Shown here piece by piece: positions 6,483-8,897 of a stretch of DNA of 8,897 nucleotides. The notes beneath the pieces are model-generated. The model was not told where the DNA came from. It worked only from the letters and a program-made list of their open reading frames with translations, and searched no databases. This stretch comes from 13-1-40CM-70-15 sp964641215 (GTDB lineage: Bacteria; Gemmatimonadota; Gemmatimonadetes; Gemmatimonadales; GWC2-71-9), in NCBI GenBank assembly GCA_964641215.1, contig CAZXKD010000119.1:1-8897 (forward strand), given 5' to 3'. Each line of letters begins with the position of its first letter. Positions within the stretch are counted from its first letter, which is position 1. Both the position numbers and the translations under genes were made by a program.

Positions 6483-7667
6483 ATGCGAATCGCGATCCTG
6501 GACCCCGCGGCTGGAATCAGCGGGGACATGACGTTGGGCGCCCTCCTTGCCGTCGGCCTGCCGCCCACTTGGCTCGAGGAGCTGCCGCGCCGGTTGCAGC
6601 TCGATGGGGTCAGCGTCGTCATCCGGGACGTGCAGCGTGCCGGCGTAGGCTGCAAGCAGGTCGAGTTCCAGATCCCCGAGCAGCCGCACGGGCGCCGGGT
6701 GGGCGAGCTGCTCCACCTCGTGGATCGGGCGCCCGTTTCGGCCTGGGTCAAAGAGCGGGCCCTACGCGCGTTCCGGCTGGTCGGGGAAGCCGAGGGGAAG
6801 GTGCACGGCGTGCCGCCGGAGCAGGTGCACCTGCACGAGGTCGGGGCGGTGGACGCCGTGCTCGACATCATCGGGGCAATCGAGGGGTTCGAGCGCCTGG
6901 GCGTGGACGCGATCTACTCCTGGGCGCCCGCCCTGGGCACCGGCTGGGTGGAGGCGGCGCACGGCCAGCTGCCCGTTCCGGCGCCCGCGACGCTGATCCT
7001 GCTCGAGGGACTCGACGTCGCCTCGGGCGGGCCCGTGGAAGGGGAGGGGACGACGCCGACCGGCGCGGTGCTGCTGCAGGTGCTGTCGCAGGGTCGCCCG
7101 CCCCCGCGGTGGCGGGTGACCGGCAGTGGCTGGGGGGCCGGGGGGCGGAACCCGAAGCATTACGCCAACGCCCTGCGCATTCTCCTGGCGGAGACGGCGG
7201 AGGAAGCGGGACGGGTGGCCATGCTCGCCACGGACGTGGACGACATGACCCCCGAGTACGTGGAGCCGCTGCGCCAGGCGCTGGTGGCGGCGGGCGCGCT
7301 CGACGTCCAGACGTGGCCCGTGCAGATGAAAAAGGGACGACCGGGCTTCCGCGTGGAGGTGGTGGCACCGGAGGAGCGCATGGACGCGGTGACGGCTGCC
7401 CTGTTCCGGCACAGCACCACGGCGGGGGTGCGGCGCTGGCTGGCCGAGCGGGCGACGCTGCCGCGGCGCCAGGTGACGGTGCAGCTGGGCCCGGACATTC
7501 ACGTGCGAGTCAAGGTGCTGGACCCGCCTGACGGCGGGGCAGTGCGTCTCAAGCCGGAGTACGACGACGTGCTGGCGGCCGCCGAGGCGCTCGGCCGGCC
7601 GCCGCTGGAGGTGGCGCGGGCGGTGCAGCGCGACGCCGAGGCCATGGTGGCCAAACCGAAGGAGTGA
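6483..7667 (+). CDS. larC: Nickel-pincer cofactor biosynthesis protein LarC (nickel insertion)
   Basis: LarC is a CTP-dependent cyclometallase that inserts nickel into pyridinium-3,5-bisthiocarboxylic acid mononucleotide, completing the cofactor of lactate racemase LarA and its relatives. The ATG at 6483 is chosen because MRIAILDPAAGISGDM matches the family N-terminus (usually ...D.FSGISGDM); a TTG five codons upstream is in frame but unneeded. The length is 394 residues, normal for full LarC. The LarC1-like half contains G11-ISGDM16 and H116-LHEVGAVDAVLDIIG131, with clustered His, Glu and Asp. The LarC2-like half begins near A249-TDVDDMTPE258 and contains MKKGRPG (282-288). In Lactobacillus plantarum the two halves are joined by a programmed frameshift; here they are one continuous frame. 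No larA, larB or larE lies in the window. It starts 25 bases after the PLP enzyme and ends five bases before the TPR gene, whose ribosome-binding site lies inside its last codons. Confidence 0.95.
   Translation: MRIAILDPAAGISGDMTLGALLAVGLPPTWLEELPRRLQLDGVSVVIRDVQRAGVGCKQVEFQIPEQPHGRRVGELLHLVDRAPVSAWVKERALRAFRLVGEAEGKVHGVPPEQVHLHEVGAVDAVLDIIGAIEGFERLGVDAIYSWAPALGTGWVEAAHGQLPVPAPATLILLEGLDVASGGPVEGEGTTPTGAVLLQVLSQGRPPPRWRVTGSGWGAGGRNPKHYANALRILLAETAEEAGRVAMLATDVDDMTPEYVEPLRQALVAAGALDVQTWPVQMKKGRPGFRVEVVAPEERMDAVTAALFRHSTTAGVRRWLAERATLPRRQVTVQLGPDIHVRVKVLDPPDGGAVRLKPEYDDVLAAAEALGRPPLEVARAVQRDAEAMVAKPKE
7659..7664 (+). promoter_or_regulatory. Ribosome-binding site of the TPR gene (AAGGAG)
   Basis: AAGGAG lies within the last codons of larC, seven bases before the ATG at 7672. 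It is the only textbook Shine-Dalgarno sequence I see before a gene here, and it supports 7672 over the second ATG at 7678. It suggests strong translation, possibly coupled to larC. Confidence 0.8.
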
Positions 7668-7671
7668 AGCG

Positions 7672-8897
7672 ATGACGATGCGGCAGGTGTGCGGTCTGGG
7701 GCTGGTGCTGGCGGTGGCGGCAACGCCGGCGGTGGCGCAGCGCGGCATCTGGATTCCGGTGAAGTGCGACCTCAAGCCGAACCACTTTCTGGTGAACGCC
7801 GGTCTTCTGTACCTGAAGAGTGCGACGGAGGGGCGCTTCCAGGAGCAGATTCAGAAGGACCTGAAGGACGCCAACCGGAATCTGCTGCAAGCGATCACGT
7901 CCAACGGCCAGGACCAGAACCCGGCCGCCTGGTACTGGCTGGGCCGCTATTACGGCATGATGCGAAGCGCCCTGGGCGCGGACTCCGCGTTTCGCCGGGC
8001 CGAGCAGCTCAAGCCCGATTGCAAGGACGACATCGGGTTCTGGCGGCGCGACGTCTGGGTGCCGTTCTACAACGGCGCGGTCCAGGCGTACAATGCCGGT
8101 CAGACCGACTCGTCGATCCATCTGCTACAGCAAGCGAACGCGGTCTACGCGGGCGAGCCGGCCGGATTCAAGCTGCTGGGTGCTCTGTTCTACAACGCCA
8201 ACGAGGCCGACTCCGCCGCCAAGTACTTCCGCCTCGCCATGGCCGCCGCCAGCGATCCCAAGTACGCCAACGACAAGAGGGAGGCGTTGTTCAATGTCGC
8301 CACCTCCTACTACCGGGCGCAGCGCTGGAACGAGGCGGGCGCGGCCTACCGGGAGTACCTGGCCGTCGCCCCGAACGACGCGCAGGCCCTGTCCGGGCTT
8401 GCCGCGGTCTACAGCGCGCTCGGGAAGACCGACTCGGCCACGGCGATTTACACCAAGGTCGTGGACCACGCCGACTCGGTGGAGGCGATGGGATTGTTCT
8501 TCGCGGGGACGTCGATCTTCTCCTCGGCGCCGCCGCTGCCGGACACGGCCACGACCGGGACCTCCTGTCGCGCCGAGGCCCGGCGCACCAACCGCACGCT
8601 CACGCCCCACGCCATCAGTGCCCGCTGCGATTCGGTGACCGCCCGGCGGGTTCGGGACTACGACGCCGACGTCGCGGTCACCTACCGGCTGGCAGCGCGG
8701 GCGTTCGAGGCCGGCCTCGCCAAGAACCCGGCGTTCCGTGACGGGCTGTTCAACCTGGCGAACACCTATCTGGCGCTGCACGACTCGGTGAAGATGCTCT
8801 CCGTGGCCGAGCGGCTGTACGCGGTCGACCCGATGAACCGCGGCACCATGCGGCTGCTCGCCCAGGCCTTCCAGTTCCAGAAGAAGCCCGACTCGAC
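7672..8897 (+). CDS. Secreted tetratricopeptide repeat protein (3'-partial)
   Basis: The frame from ATG 7672 has no stop before the right edge, showing 408 residues. Residues 1-22 look like a Sec signal peptide: a basic residue at R4, a hydrophobic core at about 8-17 and PAVA|Q before residue 23, so the mature protein should be periplasmic or exported. No lipobox is seen at the cleavage site. TPR-like helix pairs cover about 85-118, 131-163, 164-197, 203-236 and 237-270. A non-repeat insert (about 278-335) contains C299 and C319, and further TPR-like units follow from about 336 to the edge. A motif with Asp-Ser recurs at 104-105, 146-147, 180-181, 254-255, 268-269 and 371-372. The mature part has four cysteines (C32, C117, C299, C319), which could form disulfides. 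Function is unknown; TPR proteins usually act as binding scaffolds. It follows larC by four bases, but a functional link is not shown. Confidence 0.85.
   Translation, partial: MTMRQVCGLGLVLAVAATPAVAQRGIWIPVKCDLKPNHFLVNAGLLYLKSATEGRFQEQIQKDLKDANRNLLQAITSNGQDQNPAAWYWLGRYYGMMRSALGADSAFRRAEQLKPDCKDDIGFWRRDVWVPFYNGAVQAYNAGQTDSSIHLLQQANAVYAGEPAGFKLLGALFYNANEADSAAKYFRLAMAAASDPKYANDKREALFNVATSYYRAQRWNEAGAAYREYLAVAPNDAQALSGLAAVYSALGKTDSATAIYTKVVDHADSVEAMGLFFAGTSIFSSAPPLPDTATTGTSCRAEARRTNRTLTPHAISARCDSVTARRVRDYDADVAVTYRLAARAFEAGLAKNPAFRDGLFNLANTYLALHDSVKMLSVAERLYAVDPMNRGTMRLLAQAFQFQKKPDS

Noticed and set aside
5464..6531. A 355-codon + strand frame overlapping the PLP enzyme
   Set aside because: It is an Arg/Gly/Ala-rich shadow in another frame, while the overlapping enzyme has clear PLP motifs.
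7689..8741. A 350-codon + strand frame in the last 1.2 kb
   Set aside because: It is a shadow of the TPR gene, which has a signal peptide, a good ribosome-binding site and TPR pattern in its own frame. The true gene has no stop before the edge and so is easily missed.
1..8897. tRNA, rRNA, CRISPR array, insertion sequence or attachment site
   Set aside because: I saw no direct-repeat spacer pattern, transposase motif, terminal inverted repeats or tRNA-like cloverleaf. The region is almost fully occupied by housekeeping-type genes.

Overview
This is a GC-rich window (roughly 70% or more G+C by eye) in which every convincing gene lies on the + strand, most of them nearly touching or overlapping. 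The gene content is bacillithiol synthesis (bshC), a lipid II flippase (murJ), UvrC, a threonine synthase-like enzyme, LarC and a secreted TPR protein. Together with the high GC this suggests a didermal, bacillithiol-using environmental bacterium, most likely Gemmatimonadota. That assignment is an inference from gene style, not from a marker gene. The 10-base N run shows the source is a scaffolded draft or metagenome assembly.

Layout. (1) 1-1265: the 3' part of bshC, the cysteine-adding enzyme of bacillithiol synthesis, cut by the left edge. (2) 1276-1560: a 94-aa protein with one membrane helix and a nearly perfect heptad coiled coil, not recognised as a named family. (3) 1561-1941: a damaged junction with a 20-base G run, a C-rich low-complexity stretch, the N gap and a 25-base G run. 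The start of murJ, and possibly other sequence, is lost or corrupted here. (4) about 1759-3483: murJ, whose body is complete from about 1942. (5) 3465-5276: uvrC, complete, overlapping the murJ end by 19 bases. (6) 5273-6457: a fold type II PLP enzyme resembling threonine synthase, overlapping uvrC by ATGA and carrying a suspicious poly-C/poly-proline tract just after its start. (7) 6483-7667: larC, the nickel-inserting cyclometallase of the nickel-pincer cofactor, as one uninterrupted frame. (8) 7672-8897: a secreted TPR protein with the best ribosome-binding site in the window, open to the right edge.

How they relate. The close packing suggests one or two transcription units: bshC-orf94-(murJ)-uvrC-PLP enzyme, then larC-TPR after a short AT-rich gap that may hold a promoter. 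The functions (redox thiol, envelope, DNA repair, amino-acid metabolism, nickel cofactor) do not form one pathway, so this looks like a housekeeping cluster, not a dedicated system. I found no convincing new defence or mobile system. The most useful points are the assembly damage, the orphan larC, the non-canonical substrate loop in the threonine synthase-like protein, the small coiled-coil protein, and the TPR protein with its recurring Asp-Ser motif and four cysteines.
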